Source: Leptospira johnsonii
Lineage (GTDB): Bacteria > Spirochaetota > Leptospiria > Leptospirales > Leptospiraceae
DNA: 64,000 bases
Assembly: GCF_003112675.1 (NCBI RefSeq)
Contig: NZ_BFAY01000005.1
Coordinates: 124,001 to 188,000, forward strand
Direction: 5' to 3'
Part shown: positions 38,078 through 48,300 of the stretch, in pieces
Layout of the letters: each line of letters starts with the position of its first letter
Position numbering within the stretch: position 1 is the stretch's first letter
Translations under genes and position numbers: made by a program
Notes under the pieces: generated by a model
Seen by the model: only the letters and a program-made list of their open reading frames with translations
Databases searched by the model: none
Told to the model about the DNA's origin: nothing

Positions 38078-38918
38078 CGATAACCTTTCCTTTCAAAAGA
38101 GCCTCCCTGGATTTAGGGGAGGCCAGGATCTTCTCCGCATCTTCGTTGGAGATCACAAGATCCGCTCCTAATTTTCCGGAAACACCTAAAGCAGTAGTCA
38201 GAAGCGGTTTATAACCTGCAACTTCTTCCCTCATTGCTTCCTGCACCTTTGAAAAATAACGTATGTAACCGTAATTAACGACGGAACTTTTTTTAACGAA
38301 TAACGGAGAATAGATCCCGATCCCATCCTCATCCCTAATCTCGGAGAATAAAGCAGGCACAACTTCTAAATGTCTCGCATCCACTATCAGGCCGGTATAG
38401 GAATCGGCTGGAGTATGGATTGGATGAGCTTCCGGGAAACTTTCGGAAGAATAAGGAAGAGTGATATGGGAAAGAATTCCTTTTTTCCCTTTTAACGAAA
38501 GAACGCCGGTTGCAATCAACTGATTCCCTTTAAATTGATTGTGGATCTCGATCGGTTCCTTTTCGTAGATCTCTTGGAAAATTTCCCGAAAGGATTCATC
38601 TTGTGCTATTTTTTCTCTGAGCAGAAGATTGGAATCCAGCTTTAGATTTTCCATACTTCTATATAAGTATTTTTTAATTTCTTCTTTTGCGATCTCTTTG
38701 GCGATGTTTCTTGCTTCTGTGATATTTTTTGCAGTTCCGACCTTATTGTAGTCAGGATCGTCCGGATGGAACGAGATCTTAGGGAGTTTTACTTCTACAG
38801 TTTTACTGATCTCTCCCATTTTCCAATTTACTACCGTTTCCGTTTTGTCCTTGGACTCCCAGGCAAAAAGAGAAAAACAAGAGATCAAAAAGAAGATCAG
38901 TGACGCCTTATATTTCAT
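38052..38918 (-). CDS. Secreted LPP20/FlgT-like protein
   Basis: A 288-residue protein with a signal peptide (ASLIFFLISCFSLFA). The helical stretch ARNIAKEIAKEEIKKYLYRSM resembles the LPP20-type domain. YTGLIVDARHLEVVPALFSEI followed by DEDGIGIYSP matches the TGLxxDARGL...DExGxxVY segment shared by LPP20/FlgT-like envelope proteins. A closing KGKVIVILGKRE also fits. It may be a lipoprotein (Cys in LISCF), but cleavage after LFA looks more likely. It starts in a 4-base overlap with the helicase gene. Function unknown. Confidence 0.75.
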   Translation of the reverse strand: MKYKASLIFFLISCFSLFAWESKDKTETVVNWKMGEISKTVEVKLPKISFHPDDPDYNKVGTAKNITEARNIAKEIAKEEIKKYLYRSMENLKLDSNLLLREKIAQDESFREIFQEIYEKEPIEIHNQFKGNQLIATGVLSLKGKKGILSHITLPYSSESFPEAHPIHTPADSYTGLIVDARHLEVVPALFSEIRDEDGIGIYSPLFVKKSSVVNYGYIRYFSKVQEAMREEVAGYKPLLTTALGVSGKLGADLVISNEDAEKILASPKSREALLKGKVIVILGKREK

Positions 38919-40921
38919 ACCGCTTCTCCGGAAGAGTAATTGGGAAGTTTAGAATATTCTAATTTTAGTTGATTCCATTCCGAAATACGTTTTGCAGGAG
39001 GAAGAGAATCTATCAGATCCTTCCCATAGGACTTAGTCCAGATCCTGGAATCCAATAAACTTACGATCCCTGTATCTTTTTCGGAACGGATAAGCCTTCC
39101 AAAACCTTGCTTAAGAACGGTGGTCGCGTAAGGAAGTTGTAGATCTTTGAAAGGGTTTCCACCTTTCTCCTTTAACTTCTCGCTTCTTGCTTCAAGTACT
39201 GGATCGTTCGGAGGTTGGAACGGAAGTTTGGTCAGAATCACAGATCTTAGTTTATCACCTCTGATATCCACTCCCTGCCAGAAGGAAGAGACTCCGAAAA
39301 GAACTGCATCCTTTTCCGCTAAAAACCGATTCTTAGCGGCCTCGGGTCCCGATTCCAATTGGGAGATTAAAGGAAGATCGGTAAGAGGTCGGATCATTTC
39401 TATAATTTCATTTAAGGACTTGTTGGAAGTAAATAAAACGAAAGCTCCACCTTTAGTCAGTTCGATCAATTTTAGAATATAACGAGAAAGGTCCGCAGCA
39501 TTTCTTTCCGCCGATTCGGTCGCATCCTTGATGTCTTTAGGTAAAAAGAGTAATGCATTTTTCTCATATGGAAAAGGAGAAGCTACTAACTTGGAACGAG
39601 AAGGTAATTTTCCGATCCGATCCGCAAAATAACTTAGGTCGCCTTTATTGGTAGAAAGTGTAGCGGAAGTAAATACCATACTTTCCGTTCTTGGTTCTAA
39701 AACTTCTCTCAATATCGTTTCCGATTTTAAGGGTTGGGTCAGAAGTTTAGGGAACATCTCCTTTGTTCTGGTATTAGGAGGATCCGCCCAATACACTCTT
39801 TCTCCTTCGTCCATGGTTCGGAAAAGATGTAAACCTTCTGCGATCTGGCCGATCCTTCCGGAAGACATTTCTATCTCCATTGCGATCTCTTTCTCTTCCA
39901 TATCATCGCTTTCTTTAGAATATTTTTTTAATTCTATAAGTAGAGCTTCTTGCAGAGAATCTAAGGCAGCTTCCAATTCTCCTCCGTCCATTTTTAACGG
40001 CCTACGGATCCGTTGGGAACCGTAGAAGTTGAGTGGAAGTTCGCCCACGACCTTATTGAAACAAAGAAAAAGTTTTTCTCCAGCAAGATTAGCAAGATCG
40101 TTGATCTTAGGAGAATTGATCCTTGCACCTAATCCGGATTTTTTTTGTGAATTCCAAACTCCTTGCAAAAGTTTCTGGATCTCTAAAGAAGATAATTCTA
40201 TTCTGAATGCGTTTCCTAAAACTTCAGGAAAATTATGGGCCTCATCTACCACGATCTTTTTGAAGTCTGGGAGAATATTAAAATCCGAAGCAATATGAGC
40301 CGCGAGCAGAGAATGATTTACGATCAAAAGATTGGACTTCTGCCATTTGGCTCTTTCTAAGAAATAAAAAGAATGAGAGAAATTTGGACAACTTCTTCCT
40401 AAACAAGAATCCGCTTCTCTGGTTACCTTGGACCAAAAATCTGGAGAAGCATATCCATCGTATTCTTGTCTTCTTCCCGATTCCGATTGGTTTACCCAGT
40501 CTTTGAAAGAATTTAAGTGGTCCATCATCTCTGGACCAAAGGTTCCTTGAGTCAGAACATTTCCTAATTTTCTTTTGCAGACGTAATTGGAGGCTCCCAT
40601 TGCGATCTCCGCTTTCACTTCTTGCCCTAAAATTTGAGAAACAAGAGGGATATCTTTTCGGATGAGCTGGTCTTGGAGTGCCTTTGTTTCCGTGGAGATG
40701 ACTACTATCTCTTCTCCTTCCAACGCGCTGATTGCTGCAGGAATTAAGTAGGCAAGGGATTTTCCCACACCAGTTCCCGCTTCTACGATCAGATGTTCCG
40801 AACTGGCAAAGGCTTGTTCAACGCTGTTTGCCATTTGGATCTGACCTGACCTCGATTCGAAATCAGGCCAAAGTTTGGAAAGTTTTTTGAATTGTTCTTC
40901 TACTCTGCTCAAGTGACTCAC
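38915..40921 (-). CDS. DinG/XPD-family ATP-dependent DNA helicase
   Basis: A 668-residue SF2 helicase. The start is GTG at 40921, giving a GTGA overlap with the symporter stop and an AGGGA ribosome site; a longer frame to 40993 would lie inside the symporter gene. Walker A is [10 protein letters not shown] (about 46-55), the DEAH box is [12 protein letters not shown], and late motifs are [12 protein letters not shown] and [12 protein letters not shown]. The Fe-S region has Cys115 (NYVCKRK), Cys173 and Cys178 ([10 protein letters not shown]), but the expected fourth Cys before FYF is Ser184. A DNA-repair role for XPD/DinG-like helicases is family knowledge; the substrate here is unknown. Confidence 0.9.
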   Translation of the reverse strand: MSHLSRVEEQFKKLSKLWPDFESRSGQIQMANSVEQAFASSEHLIVEAGTGVGKSLAYLIPAAISALEGEEIVVISTETKALQDQLIRKDIPLVSQILGQEVKAEIAMGASNYVCKRKLGNVLTQGTFGPEMMDHLNSFKDWVNQSESGRRQEYDGYASPDFWSKVTREADSCLGRSCPNFSHSFYFLERAKWQKSNLLIVNHSLLAAHIASDFNILPDFKKIVVDEAHNFPEVLGNAFRIELSSLEIQKLLQGVWNSQKKSGLGARINSPKINDLANLAGEKLFLCFNKVVGELPLNFYGSQRIRRPLKMDGGELEAALDSLQEALLIELKKYSKESDDMEEKEIAMEIEMSSGRIGQIAEGLHLFRTMDEGERVYWADPPNTRTKEMFPKLLTQPLKSETILREVLEPRTESMVFTSATLSTNKGDLSYFADRIGKLPSRSKLVASPFPYEKNALLFLPKDIKDATESAERNAADLSRYILKLIELTKGGAFVLFTSNKSLNEIIEMIRPLTDLPLISQLESGPEAAKNRFLAEKDAVLFGVSSFWQGVDIRGDKLRSVILTKLPFQPPNDPVLEARSEKLKEKGGNPFKDLQLPYATTVLKQGFGRLIRSEKDTGIVSLLDSRIWTKSYGKDLIDSLPPAKRISEWNQLKLEYSKLPNYSSGEAV

Positions 40922-42726
40922 GCTTCCCTGGTACGGAAAAGTTTGATCACACAATATAAGGATAGAAGGGACACTAAACCGAGAGAGACCCACATGATCA
41001 ATGCTCCATCTATAGTCAATTCGGGAGAAACGGATCCGAATGCCGCTTTGATGGCTATTGTCTCTTTGTAAGGGAAAAAGTTCATAAAGAATGCCAGGAT
41101 CAGTATAAAACTTCCCAAAAAGATTGGTAGCACTTTGTTCGTGGATTTGTTTTTAGATTCTTCTTTGCCTTTTAAGCTAAAATGCACAAGTAGGTACACG
41201 AGCCCAAATACTGCGATGATTGCTATAAATACGTAACGGGAGATCAATGCTTGGAACTTAGCTTCTTCCTGACTGATCCCTGGGCCTGCATTTGCCATCA
41301 TCCAATCCACATCCATCTTATTGATATAAGATCCAAGATTTTGGTAGAGGAACATTCCGAATACGATTAGCAAGAACGCCGGCGTGATGTATTGGATAAC
41401 CCACCAGAAAAAGCGAGGTAGGTGGGCGTGTGCGCCCTTATGGCCTTCTTCCAAACCTTTTTTAGCTCCGATCACCCAACCGAAAATTAAGATCTGTAAG
41501 GTAGCTAAGATATAGATCAGAACAGTTCCGACCCAGAAATCCGCTTGGTCCAATGCGTTGAAGTTTTTGTTAAAATACAAGATCGGGAAAGAAAGTCCGA
41601 ATGTGAAAAGGAACAGTATAAAACTGGAAGTCCTTCGTCTGAGATGAAAAGCTTCTTCCAAAAATACGATCACCGGTTGGAGCATTGTTACTGACGAAGT
41701 GAGTGCAGCTAAGAATAATACAAAATACCAGATGGCTCCGAAAAAAGATCCGCCCGGCATTAACGCAAACACAGAAGGTAAAGCGATAAATCCCATCCCG
41801 AACGTTCCAAAAGAAGTAGCCGAGACTCCTAAGAACAAAAACGCCACAGGAATAGTGATCATTCCGCCGAATGCAACTTCTACGAATTCGTTTAGGGAAG
41901 CTGCGGAAACGGAAGATAAGATCACATCATTCTCTTTTTTGAGATAACTGGAAAATACCAAAGCGATCCCAAATCCTGCAGATAAGGTAAAAAATATTTG
42001 GCCTGCAGCGGAGATCCAAACCTTGGCTTCTGCCAATGCGGACCAGTTTGGGTTCCACATCTGGGCAAGTCCTAGATCAATATTATCTAAAGTTAATACT
42101 CGTACAAGAACTATGACGGAGCAGATCAGCATTGAAGGGACTGCGATCTTTGCGAATACTTCGAGGCCCTTTGCAATCCCTCTATACACTAAAATAAAGT
42201 TCATAAGAAAGCAGGCGAGTGTAGCGTAAAAAATTTTACCTTGGACAGCACTCCCATTCTCTTTAGCTCCGACTAAAGTATGGAAATGATTGGAAGAATT
42301 TTGGATGAGAGAATTTAGATCCCCATTCCCTGAATTCAAACTGATACTTCCGGTCACAAAATCGAAAGCGTAGGCAAGACACCAAGCTTCTACAAAAACA
42401 TAATATACATAAATGAGTAAAGGAATGGTAACTCCTATCGCTCCGAGAAGTCTAAGAGGAACACCGGAAAGATAGGCTCGGAACAGATTGGGAAAGCTAT
42501 GGCCTTGTTCTCCACCCATTCTTCCCATCACCCATTCGGTGATACAGACAGGAATTCCAACCAGGATAAAACTGATGATATAGGGGAGAAGGAAGGCTCC
42601 TCCTCCATTCTGCACAGCCTGGCCCGGAAATCGAAGGAAATTTCCGAGTCCGATCGCTCCTGAGGCAACGGTTAATATGAGTCCAGTACGGGACTTCCAA
42701 CTTTCCTTGGGCGGTTCTTTAATCAT
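40918..42726 (-). CDS. Sodium:neurotransmitter-symporter (SNF/NSS) family transporter
   Basis: A 602-residue LeuT-type transporter with about twelve hydrophobic helices. The TM1 signature is intact: [28 protein letters not shown], with the unwound Gly region for substrate and Na+. TM6 shows [21 protein letters not shown]. Bacterial relatives import amino acids or amines with Na+; the substrate cannot be read here. It is long for the bacterial family, with an extended C-terminal pair of helices. It begins the unit with the helicase and LPP20-like genes. A terminator-like hairpin lies 117 bases upstream on the same strand. Confidence 0.93.
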   Translation of the reverse strand: MIKEPPKESWKSRTGLILTVASGAIGLGNFLRFPGQAVQNGGGAFLLPYIISFILVGIPVCITEWVMGRMGGEQGHSFPNLFRAYLSGVPLRLLGAIGVTIPLLIYVYYVFVEAWCLAYAFDFVTGSISLNSGNGDLNSLIQNSSNHFHTLVGAKENGSAVQGKIFYATLACFLMNFILVYRGIAKGLEVFAKIAVPSMLICSVIVLVRVLTLDNIDLGLAQMWNPNWSALAEAKVWISAAGQIFFTLSAGFGIALVFSSYLKKENDVILSSVSAASLNEFVEVAFGGMITIPVAFLFLGVSATSFGTFGMGFIALPSVFALMPGGSFFGAIWYFVLFLAALTSSVTMLQPVIVFLEEAFHLRRRTSSFILFLFTFGLSFPILYFNKNFNALDQADFWVGTVLIYILATLQILIFGWVIGAKKGLEEGHKGAHAHLPRFFWWVIQYITPAFLLIVFGMFLYQNLGSYINKMDVDWMMANAGPGISQEEAKFQALISRYVFIAIIAVFGLVYLLVHFSLKGKEESKNKSTNKVLPIFLGSFILILAFFMNFFPYKETIAIKAAFGSVSPELTIDGALIMWVSLGLVSLLSLYCVIKLFRTREA

Positions 42727-42842
42727 CTAGGGTTGTTCCGGCTTTTAGGGATTTCGGACTTATCACCTGTCCGAAAAGGGAATGGACTATAATCCCAGTA
42801 GAACATATCCCCTTGTCAAAACGAATTCCGTTTAAGAATCGG

Positions 42843-42878
42843 AAAAAAAAGAGACATAAGCGATTGAGAAATGTCTCT
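42843..42878 (-). terminator. Minus-strand terminator-like hairpin upstream of the SNF gene
   Basis: Read on the minus strand, AGAGACAT (42878-42871) and ATGTCTCT (42857-42850) pair over 8 bp with a 13-base loop, followed by eight T residues into 42843. The stem has little GC. It faces a gap with clpB on the other strand, so it has no upstream gene to terminate. It could attenuate a leader upstream of the symporter or end a small RNA. The rest of the 42727-42961 gap shows no gene. Confidence 0.45.
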
Positions 42879-42961
42879 GACTTTCTGGCAGAAATTAAAG
42901 AAAAAGTGCTTTGGCCCCAGTCTAAGAAATAAGTCGAATCCATAATAGATCCGGTAGAAAA

Positions 42962-45529
42962 ATGAAACTAGATAAGATCACATTAAAATTGAATGAAGCT
43001 CTTACGGGCGCGCAAAGCTCCTACGAGAAGAACCCTGAGATACAAGAGGAACATATCATCGCTCAGATCCTAGAACAAGGAGATGGGTTTGCTCCTCCTT
43101 TGTTTTCCAAGCTGGGTTTGAATCTGTCCGAGTTCCGACGTAAAACGGAAGAAGCGATCACAAGACTTCCCAGAGTAGAAGGTCATTCCGAAAAGGGATT
43201 TTCCAGGTCTTCTATCTCTCTTCTGCAATCTTCCGACAAGATACGTGTGGAATTGAAGGACGAATATCTTTCCACAGATCATGTACTCTTGGCATTTTTG
43301 AAGAACGGGACTTCTTCTCTTCGCCAAGAATTCATTCGTTTAGGACTCGATTATCCTAAATTGTTAAAAGCAGTATTAGAACTCAGAAAAGGACAACCCA
43401 TCATGGATGATACTCCGGAAAACAAGGCCGACGCCTTAAAAAAATATGCAAAAAATCTAAATGAGCTGGCAAAACTAGGCAAGTTGGACCCGGTCATCGG
43501 AAGGGATGAGGAGATTAGAAGGACCATCCAAGTACTTTCCCGCAGGACCAAGAACAACCCGGTTTTGATCGGAGAACCGGGAGTAGGTAAGACGGCAATT
43601 GTAGAAGGACTTGCAGGTAAGATCATCCAAGGAGAAGTTCCGGAAGGAATTAAGACCAAAACAATCTATGCCTTAGATCTAGGTGCGATGATCGCGGGTG
43701 CAAAGTATCGAGGAGAATTTGAGGAAAGACTCAAAGCAACCCTTGACGAAGTAAAACATAGCGATGGGAATATCATCTTATTCATTGATGAGATCCATAC
43801 ACTCGTAGGAGCAGGTGCGCAAGAAGGAGCAATGGATGCTTCTAACATGCTTAAACCTATGCTTGCCAGAGGGGAACTTCGTTGTATAGGTGCGACGACC
43901 CTGAAGGAATACCAAAAGTATATCGAAAAGGACGCAGCCTTAGAAAGAAGGTTCCAGCCAGTTTACGTAAAAGAACCAAGTGTAGAAGAAACGGTCACCA
44001 TTCTTAGAGGATTAAAAGACAGATACGAACTGCATCACGGAATTAAAATATTAGATTCTGCGATAGTCGCGGCCGCTAGTTTATCGAATCGTTATATAGC
44101 GGATCGTTTTCTACCTGACAAGGCTGTAGACTTGATCGACGAAGCAAGTTCTAAGATGAGGATAGAAATGGATTCTATGCCGGAAGAATTGGACAAGCTG
44201 AGTAAAAAGATCCAGTCCTTGAAGATCGAAAAAGAAGCCTTAAAAAGAGAAACAGACACTGCTTCCAAACAAAGAGTTGAGAACATTGCTAAAGAACTTT
44301 CCGAACAGGAAGAACTTTTTCGAAATCTAAAAGCTCGTTGGGATCTGGAAAAATCCAAAATTGCCAAAATTAAGGAAATCAAGGAAGAAACCGACAAATA
44401 CAAGGTTTTAGAAGCAGAGGCAGAAAGAAGGGGTGAGATCAATAGAGTAGCAGAAATACGTTATGGAAAACTAATTGAGCTTTCCAAAGAAATGGAGAAG
44501 GCGAACGCGGAACTCAAAAAAATCTCAGGCTCGGGAAGACTTCTAAAAGAAGAAGTGGATGAGGAAGATATAGCAAACATTGTCTCTCGTTGGACTGGGA
44601 TTCCTGTGTCTAAGATGCTCCAAGGTGAGAAGGCAAAACTGCTCAAAATGGAAGATACTCTTAAGATCAAGGTAATCGGTCAGGACCATGCTTTGGAATT
44701 ATTATCCGAAGCGATCCGCAGATCCCGTGCAGGAATTGCGGACCCGAATCGTCCGATCGGCACATTCTTGTTCTTAGGACCTACAGGCGTGGGTAAAACT
44801 GAGACCGCCAAGGCATTGTCAGAATTCTTATTCGATGATGTGAATGCGATGCTTCGTATAGATATGAGCGAGTATATGGAAGCTCATTCCGTATCCAGAT
44901 TGATCGGGGCTCCTCCAGGTTATATTGGACATGACGACGGCGGGCAATTGACCGAAGCGGTTAGACGCAGACCTTATTCAGTGATCTTATTCGACGAGGT
45001 GGAAAAGGCTCATCCTGAAGTATTCAATATCTTCTTACAGATCTTGGACGAGGGTAGGTTGACCGACTCCAAAGGAAGGAATGTGGACTTTAAGAACACT
45101 GTCATCATTCTAACTTCTAACCTAGGCTCGGACGTTTTGGGTTCTACAGAGTATTCGGAAGAAGAGAAAGAAAGAATGGTGGAGCAAAGGTTGAAAAAAC
45201 ATTTCAAACCTGAGTTCTTAAACCGTTTGGACGAAGTGATCCTATTCAAGTCTGTGGACGAGGCAATGATCGCAAAGATCGCAGAATTACAATTAGAGAT
45301 CATGGCTAAGAAGGCATCTGAGAATGGACTAAAAGTTAGCTTCACTCCTGCATTGAAAAAACATATCGTGCAGGCAGGTTTTGATCCTGAATACGGAGCA
45401 AGACCTTTGAAGAGACTCGTTCAAAGAGAGATAGGAAACGCTCTCAGTAGCTTTATTCTGAAAGGTGAGTTTAAGGAAGGGCAGAGCATCGTCCTGGATT
45501 ATTCCGGCGGTTCTGTGTTAGTAAAGTAA
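42962..45529 (+). CDS. clpB: ATP-dependent chaperone ClpB
   Basis: An 855-residue Hsp100 disaggregase that rescues aggregated proteins with DnaK. It has a ClpN repeat domain (about 1-145), AAA1 with Walker [10 protein letters not shown] and pore loop region [12 protein letters not shown], a coiled-coil middle domain (about 405-520), AAA2 with [14 protein letters not shown] and arginine finger region, and the D2-small C-terminus ([17 protein letters not shown]). The IGF/L loop that binds ClpP is absent, as expected for ClpB. No CIRCE element is visible upstream. A strong hairpin terminator follows. Confidence 0.97.
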   Translation: MKLDKITLKLNEALTGAQSSYEKNPEIQEEHIIAQILEQGDGFAPPLFSKLGLNLSEFRRKTEEAITRLPRVEGHSEKGFSRSSISLLQSSDKIRVELKDEYLSTDHVLLAFLKNGTSSLRQEFIRLGLDYPKLLKAVLELRKGQPIMDDTPENKADALKKYAKNLNELAKLGKLDPVIGRDEEIRRTIQVLSRRTKNNPVLIGEPGVGKTAIVEGLAGKIIQGEVPEGIKTKTIYALDLGAMIAGAKYRGEFEERLKATLDEVKHSDGNIILFIDEIHTLVGAGAQEGAMDASNMLKPMLARGELRCIGATTLKEYQKYIEKDAALERRFQPVYVKEPSVEETVTILRGLKDRYELHHGIKILDSAIVAAASLSNRYIADRFLPDKAVDLIDEASSKMRIEMDSMPEELDKLSKKIQSLKIEKEALKRETDTASKQRVENIAKELSEQEELFRNLKARWDLEKSKIAKIKEIKEETDKYKVLEAEAERRGEINRVAEIRYGKLIELSKEMEKANAELKKISGSGRLLKEEVDEEDIANIVSRWTGIPVSKMLQGEKAKLLKMEDTLKIKVIGQDHALELLSEAIRRSRAGIADPNRPIGTFLFLGPTGVGKTETAKALSEFLFDDVNAMLRIDMSEYMEAHSVSRLIGAPPGYIGHDDGGQLTEAVRRRPYSVILFDEVEKAHPEVFNIFLQILDEGRLTDSKGRNVDFKNTVIILTSNLGSDVLGSTEYSEEEKERMVEQRLKKHFKPEFLNRLDEVILFKSVDEAMIAKIAELQLEIMAKKASENGLKVSFTPALKKHIVQAGFDPEYGARPLKRLVQREIGNALSSFILKGEFKEGQSIVLDYSGGSVLVK

Positions 45530-45543
45530 CCGAGAAAATAAAA

Positions 45544-45574
45544 AACCCCGGGTTCAAAAAACCGGGGTTTTAAT
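45544..45574. terminator. Bidirectional intrinsic terminator after clpB
   Basis: AAAACCCCGG and CCGGGGTTTT pair over 10 bp with a short A-rich loop, with A-rich sequence before and T-rich sequence after. It lies between clpB (+) and the convergent HTH gene (-) and can serve both. Confidence 0.9.
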
Positions 45575-45643
45575 TACAGCACATAGTAAGGGAAAAAGAA
45601 TGTGCAGTATTGCTTTACGGGAGTGTTACCTCCCGTCTTCGAT

Positions 45644-46069
45644 TTAGAATTCTACTTTATGTAGAAATAATTCCTCTTTTTTCATTTTTAAAACTTTAGA
45701 AGCCATGCTCTTGAAATCTTCAGGCGGCTCTAATAGTCCTAACTCCACTTTGGAAAGGAAAGGAGTTGAGACCTTTAATTTTTTAGCCATATCATATTGT
45801 TTGATTCCCAATTCTCTGCGTTTTGCCCAGAGTTTATTGGTAAGTCCTTGGCTGAATTCAGGATAAACCTCTTCTACCGGACTTTCGTTGAACAGCTTAT
45901 CTAATGTCGTTTTCAAATATTTAGCGCAAGCCTGTCTGAATTTTTCAGTAGGAGCTTGGCTTCCGGTTTCAATTTTGGAAAGGTAGCTAGGGGATACACC
46001 CAAAGCCCTTGCCATATCATATTGCTTGATTCCCCGTTTTTTACGGAGCATATAGATGTGGTTGTTCAT
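45644..46069 (-). CDS. Tandem-HTH (two XRE domains) transcriptional regulator
   Basis: A 141-residue protein made of two complete XRE/Cro helix-turn-helix domains: residues about 4-60 (KKRGIKQYDMARALGVSPSY then LSKIETG) and about 77-135 (RELGIKQYDMAKKLKVSTPF then LSKVELG). The two copies share GIKQYDMA-x-x-L-x-V-S and LSK-V/I-E, so they come from an internal duplication. No effector domain is present. The chain could bind a direct-repeat operator as a monomer. A ribosome site (AAGGGG) lies just upstream, and a palindrome at 46088 is a possible autoregulatory site. Confidence 0.9.
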   Translation of the reverse strand: MNNHIYMLRKKRGIKQYDMARALGVSPSYLSKIETGSQAPTEKFRQACAKYLKTTLDKLFNESPVEEVYPEFSQGLTNKLWAKRRELGIKQYDMAKKLKVSTPFLSKVELGLLEPPEDFKSMASKVLKMKKEELFLHKVEF

Positions 46070-46087
46070 TCTTTTCCCCTTTTTAAC

Positions 46088-46099
46088 CGTTTTAAAACG
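46088..46099. promoter_or_regulatory. 12-base palindrome upstream of the tandem-HTH gene
   Basis: CGTTTTAAAACG is a perfect palindrome 18 bases upstream of the start codon, just outside the ribosome-binding site. A TTGAGG box lies upstream on the minus strand. Position fits an autoregulatory operator, but A/T-rich palindromes of this length also occur by chance. Confidence 0.35.
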
Positions 46100-46268
46100 A
46101 CCTTACTTTGCCTCAAGAATAAATTTCCATTAGGCCAAAGAGGCCTTAAGTATAGAAATTTTTTCCAAAGTGGGCTAATACTAAAAGAGATAAGAATAAG
46201 AATCAAGCATTTGAAATCTTATTCTATAAAAAAAGCCCGTTAGACTTACAGTGAATTGTAGAACATGG

Positions 46269-46314
46269 TCAGTAGTCCGAAGTATAAAGGCCTATAACCT
46301 TTTCGGACTACTGA
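46269..46314. other. Long perfect stem-loop between the tandem-HTH and SurA-like genes
   Basis: TCAGTAGTCCGAA (46269-46281) and TTCGGACTACTGA (46302-46314) are perfect 13-base inverted repeats around a 20-base loop that contains a smaller AAGG/CCTT pairing. No T-run follows on either strand, so it is not a classic terminator. The wider gap 46070-46358 (289 bases) holds no gene that I can support; it also has a small AGGCC/GGCCT hairpin near 46133-46147. Confidence 0.6.
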
Positions 46315-46358
46315 TATAAGGGATATCTAAGCTTATCGTAAAATTATTGAGTATACGA

Positions 46359-47894
46359 TCAGATCTTGCCTTCTTTCAATCTGCTGGAGTCCAGAATGAA
46401 TTGGTAATCCGTTTTAAGCTTTTGGGTAAGCTCTCTAACGAAGTTTTGTTTTTTAGCTCTGATCAAATCTTCTTTGATTCTTTCTCTAACTTCTCCGTAA
46501 GGCATAGGGATCCTGTCTTGTGGATTGTTCGGATTTGATTTAGCATAAGAGAACATTTTGGCAGCCTCATACTGCTCTCTCATCTCCGCTTCAGATACGG
46601 TTACATCGCTAGGAAGTTCTCTTTTGAATACCAATGGTTGCACAATGTATAGTTTCATTACATTGAACATGTCTTGGAAATCCTTTGATTCCAAAGCTTC
46701 CTTCAATTCGGTAGAATGGTCAGCTATTTTATACCAAATGTACTGTTGTCTGAAAAATTGGAGCACATTCGCCTTATCGTCTAGTTTAGAAGAATCCAGC
46801 CCGCTTTGTTTTGCCAATTGTTCCAACTCGTTCAAAACATCTTTGAATTTAACGGTTTCGCCCGTTTTCGTATTGGTCAATAGAACGGAATCATGATTGA
46901 AGCTGTTCAGATTATCCTGAGTAATAGTCGCTTTTTCGAAACCTGCGTTCTTCACTAATTGTTCTTCTTGTTCGCTAACTGCACTAAACAAGAATCTTTT
47001 TTTCATGAAGTCTTCGTAACGAGGAGCGATATCGTCCACTTTCAGATCTAGATAATTACGTTTCACTTCCGCTTTGATCTGTTCTGAAATACCTGGTGTC
47101 TCATTATACTTTTTAGCGAGAACTTTCAGTTTGCCGAATTCTTTTGAGAAAAATTTTCCCACTCTGGAAGCGTAGATAGTTTCTACTCTTTCCACTCTTA
47201 AGATCAGGAATTTTTTCTTTCTAGGAGCTTTCGGGTCTGCCCCTGGAGGAAGTTGGTCATCGATCTCTTTTAAGATCCATTTTCCTTCGTTCTCTGCCGC
47301 TTCTTTGTAATAAGCGAGGTTAGGATCGTTTCCACAATTCAAACATTGCGGTTCCAATAATCCGCCCACTGCTTTGTAAGCGGGTTGGTCAGTATGATCT
47401 ACTACGTATTGAATGATTTCTTTTTTAGAGGAAAGTTTTTGGATCCCTTCAAAAATACTTTGGGCTCTCTGTCTGGTAACCTCTTCGTCTTTGGGATCGA
47501 AAGAGAAAACCGCGATCACTCGTACGAAAGCGAATTTTAATTTACCGACTTGCTCCAACTTCTCCGCTAAATTCCTTTGCAGGAAGGAAGCAGCCATCTG
47601 AGGTTTGGAGTATTTTAGAAAAACCGCTAATTCATCTTCTGTTACAAGTTTTTTCTCTGTATTGTACAAAGAGATCAATTTGAAAAGACCTAAAGTTTCC
47701 AGAAGTTGTGATTGTTCTTCTTTGGTAGGATGATTCGGCTCTGGCTTACGTCCGCCTGTATTGAGTTGGTAGAAGTTCCTGAGTTCTTTTCTGGTAACTG
47801 TGCCCCCTTTGAAAGAGGCTAATACATCCGAGTCCGAATTACACTGAAAGAGTAATGCAGCCAGGAACGAGAGTACGATTATTTTTTTGTTCAT
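46359..47894 (-). CDS. SurA-like (parvulin-family) lipoprotein
   Basis: A 511-residue lipoprotein: signal peptide and lipobox MNKKIIVLSFLAALLFQC (Cys18), then a SurA_N-like start (DVLASFKGGTVTRKELRNFY). Helical segments dominate. A central region (residues about 130-250, with KEIIQYVVDHTDQPAYKAVGGLLEP and a readout like FLILRVERVETIY) recalls a degenerate parvulin domain, and C-terminal helices return to the chaperone fold. A periplasmic or inner-leaflet folding role is inferred. A Cys pair (PQCLNCGNDP) is unusual. It is the last gene of a three-gene minus-strand unit. Confidence 0.8.
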   Translation of the reverse strand: MNKKIIVLSFLAALLFQCNSDSDVLASFKGGTVTRKELRNFYQLNTGGRKPEPNHPTKEEQSQLLETLGLFKLISLYNTEKKLVTEDELAVFLKYSKPQMAASFLQRNLAEKLEQVGKLKFAFVRVIAVFSFDPKDEEVTRQRAQSIFEGIQKLSSKKEIIQYVVDHTDQPAYKAVGGLLEPQCLNCGNDPNLAYYKEAAENEGKWILKEIDDQLPPGADPKAPRKKKFLILRVERVETIYASRVGKFFSKEFGKLKVLAKKYNETPGISEQIKAEVKRNYLDLKVDDIAPRYEDFMKKRFLFSAVSEQEEQLVKNAGFEKATITQDNLNSFNHDSVLLTNTKTGETVKFKDVLNELEQLAKQSGLDSSKLDDKANVLQFFRQQYIWYKIADHSTELKEALESKDFQDMFNVMKLYIVQPLVFKRELPSDVTVSEAEMREQYEAAKMFSYAKSNPNNPQDRIPMPYGEVRERIKEDLIRAKKQNFVRELTQKLKTDYQFILDSSRLKEGKI

Positions 47895-47934
47895 GTTGTT
47901 TTATATAACCTGTTCTTTTCGGATCTCGAAAAGA

Positions 47935-48282
47935 CTAGTATTTATGGATGGTCTTTCGGGCAGGTTGCTGCTTCTTACCTTGGATTTCAACGGATATTTC
48001 GCGAGTTAGGCGTTTTTCGTTGTCTTGGTAAAGTCCTTCGGCTGCCCTAGCGCCGGAAGGATTGCCGGAAGAATTCCAATCGGAAGGAGTTTCCTTCGTC
48101 TTCATAGAAAGCATCTCTTGTTTTTGAGAGGAGAGCTTATCCATCTCCGCTCCTATAGATACTTTTAAAGATTCGGAATAATCCCGATCTGCTGCAATTC
48201 TTTCCTTGATTTTGCCTAGTTCGGTCAGGTCCCGATCTATTTCTTCCGTTTTGCGTAAAAGATGAGCCACTTTAATTTTCAT
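47935..48282 (-). CDS. Small coiled-coil protein of unknown function
   Basis: A 115-residue hydrophilic protein. Residues about 5-62 are a predicted coiled coil rich in Lys/Glu/Leu heptads (LRKTEEIDRDLTELGKIKER). A disordered Ser/Pro/Gly stretch follows and the C-terminus is basic. No signal peptide or membrane segment, no family recognised. Position between a membrane protein and a SurA-like lipoprotein (18- and 40-base gaps) suggests co-expression. Confidence 0.75.
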   Translation of the reverse strand: MKIKVAHLLRKTEEIDRDLTELGKIKERIAADRDYSESLKVSIGAEMDKLSSQKQEMLSMKTKETPSDWNSSGNPSGARAAEGLYQDNEKRLTREISVEIQGKKQQPARKTIHKY

Positions 48283-48300
48283 GGAGTAAGACCTGGAACT

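Noticed and set aside
42719..42943. 74-residue minus-strand open frame before the symporter
   Set aside because: No family features and Phe-rich sequence from the T-run; it overlaps the symporter start and the hairpin. Treated as non-coding leader.
42727..42961. CIRCE-type heat-shock operator upstream of clpB
   Set aside because: I looked for TTAGCACTC/GAGTGCTAA inverted repeats and saw none; the only inverted repeat there is the AGAGACAT stem.
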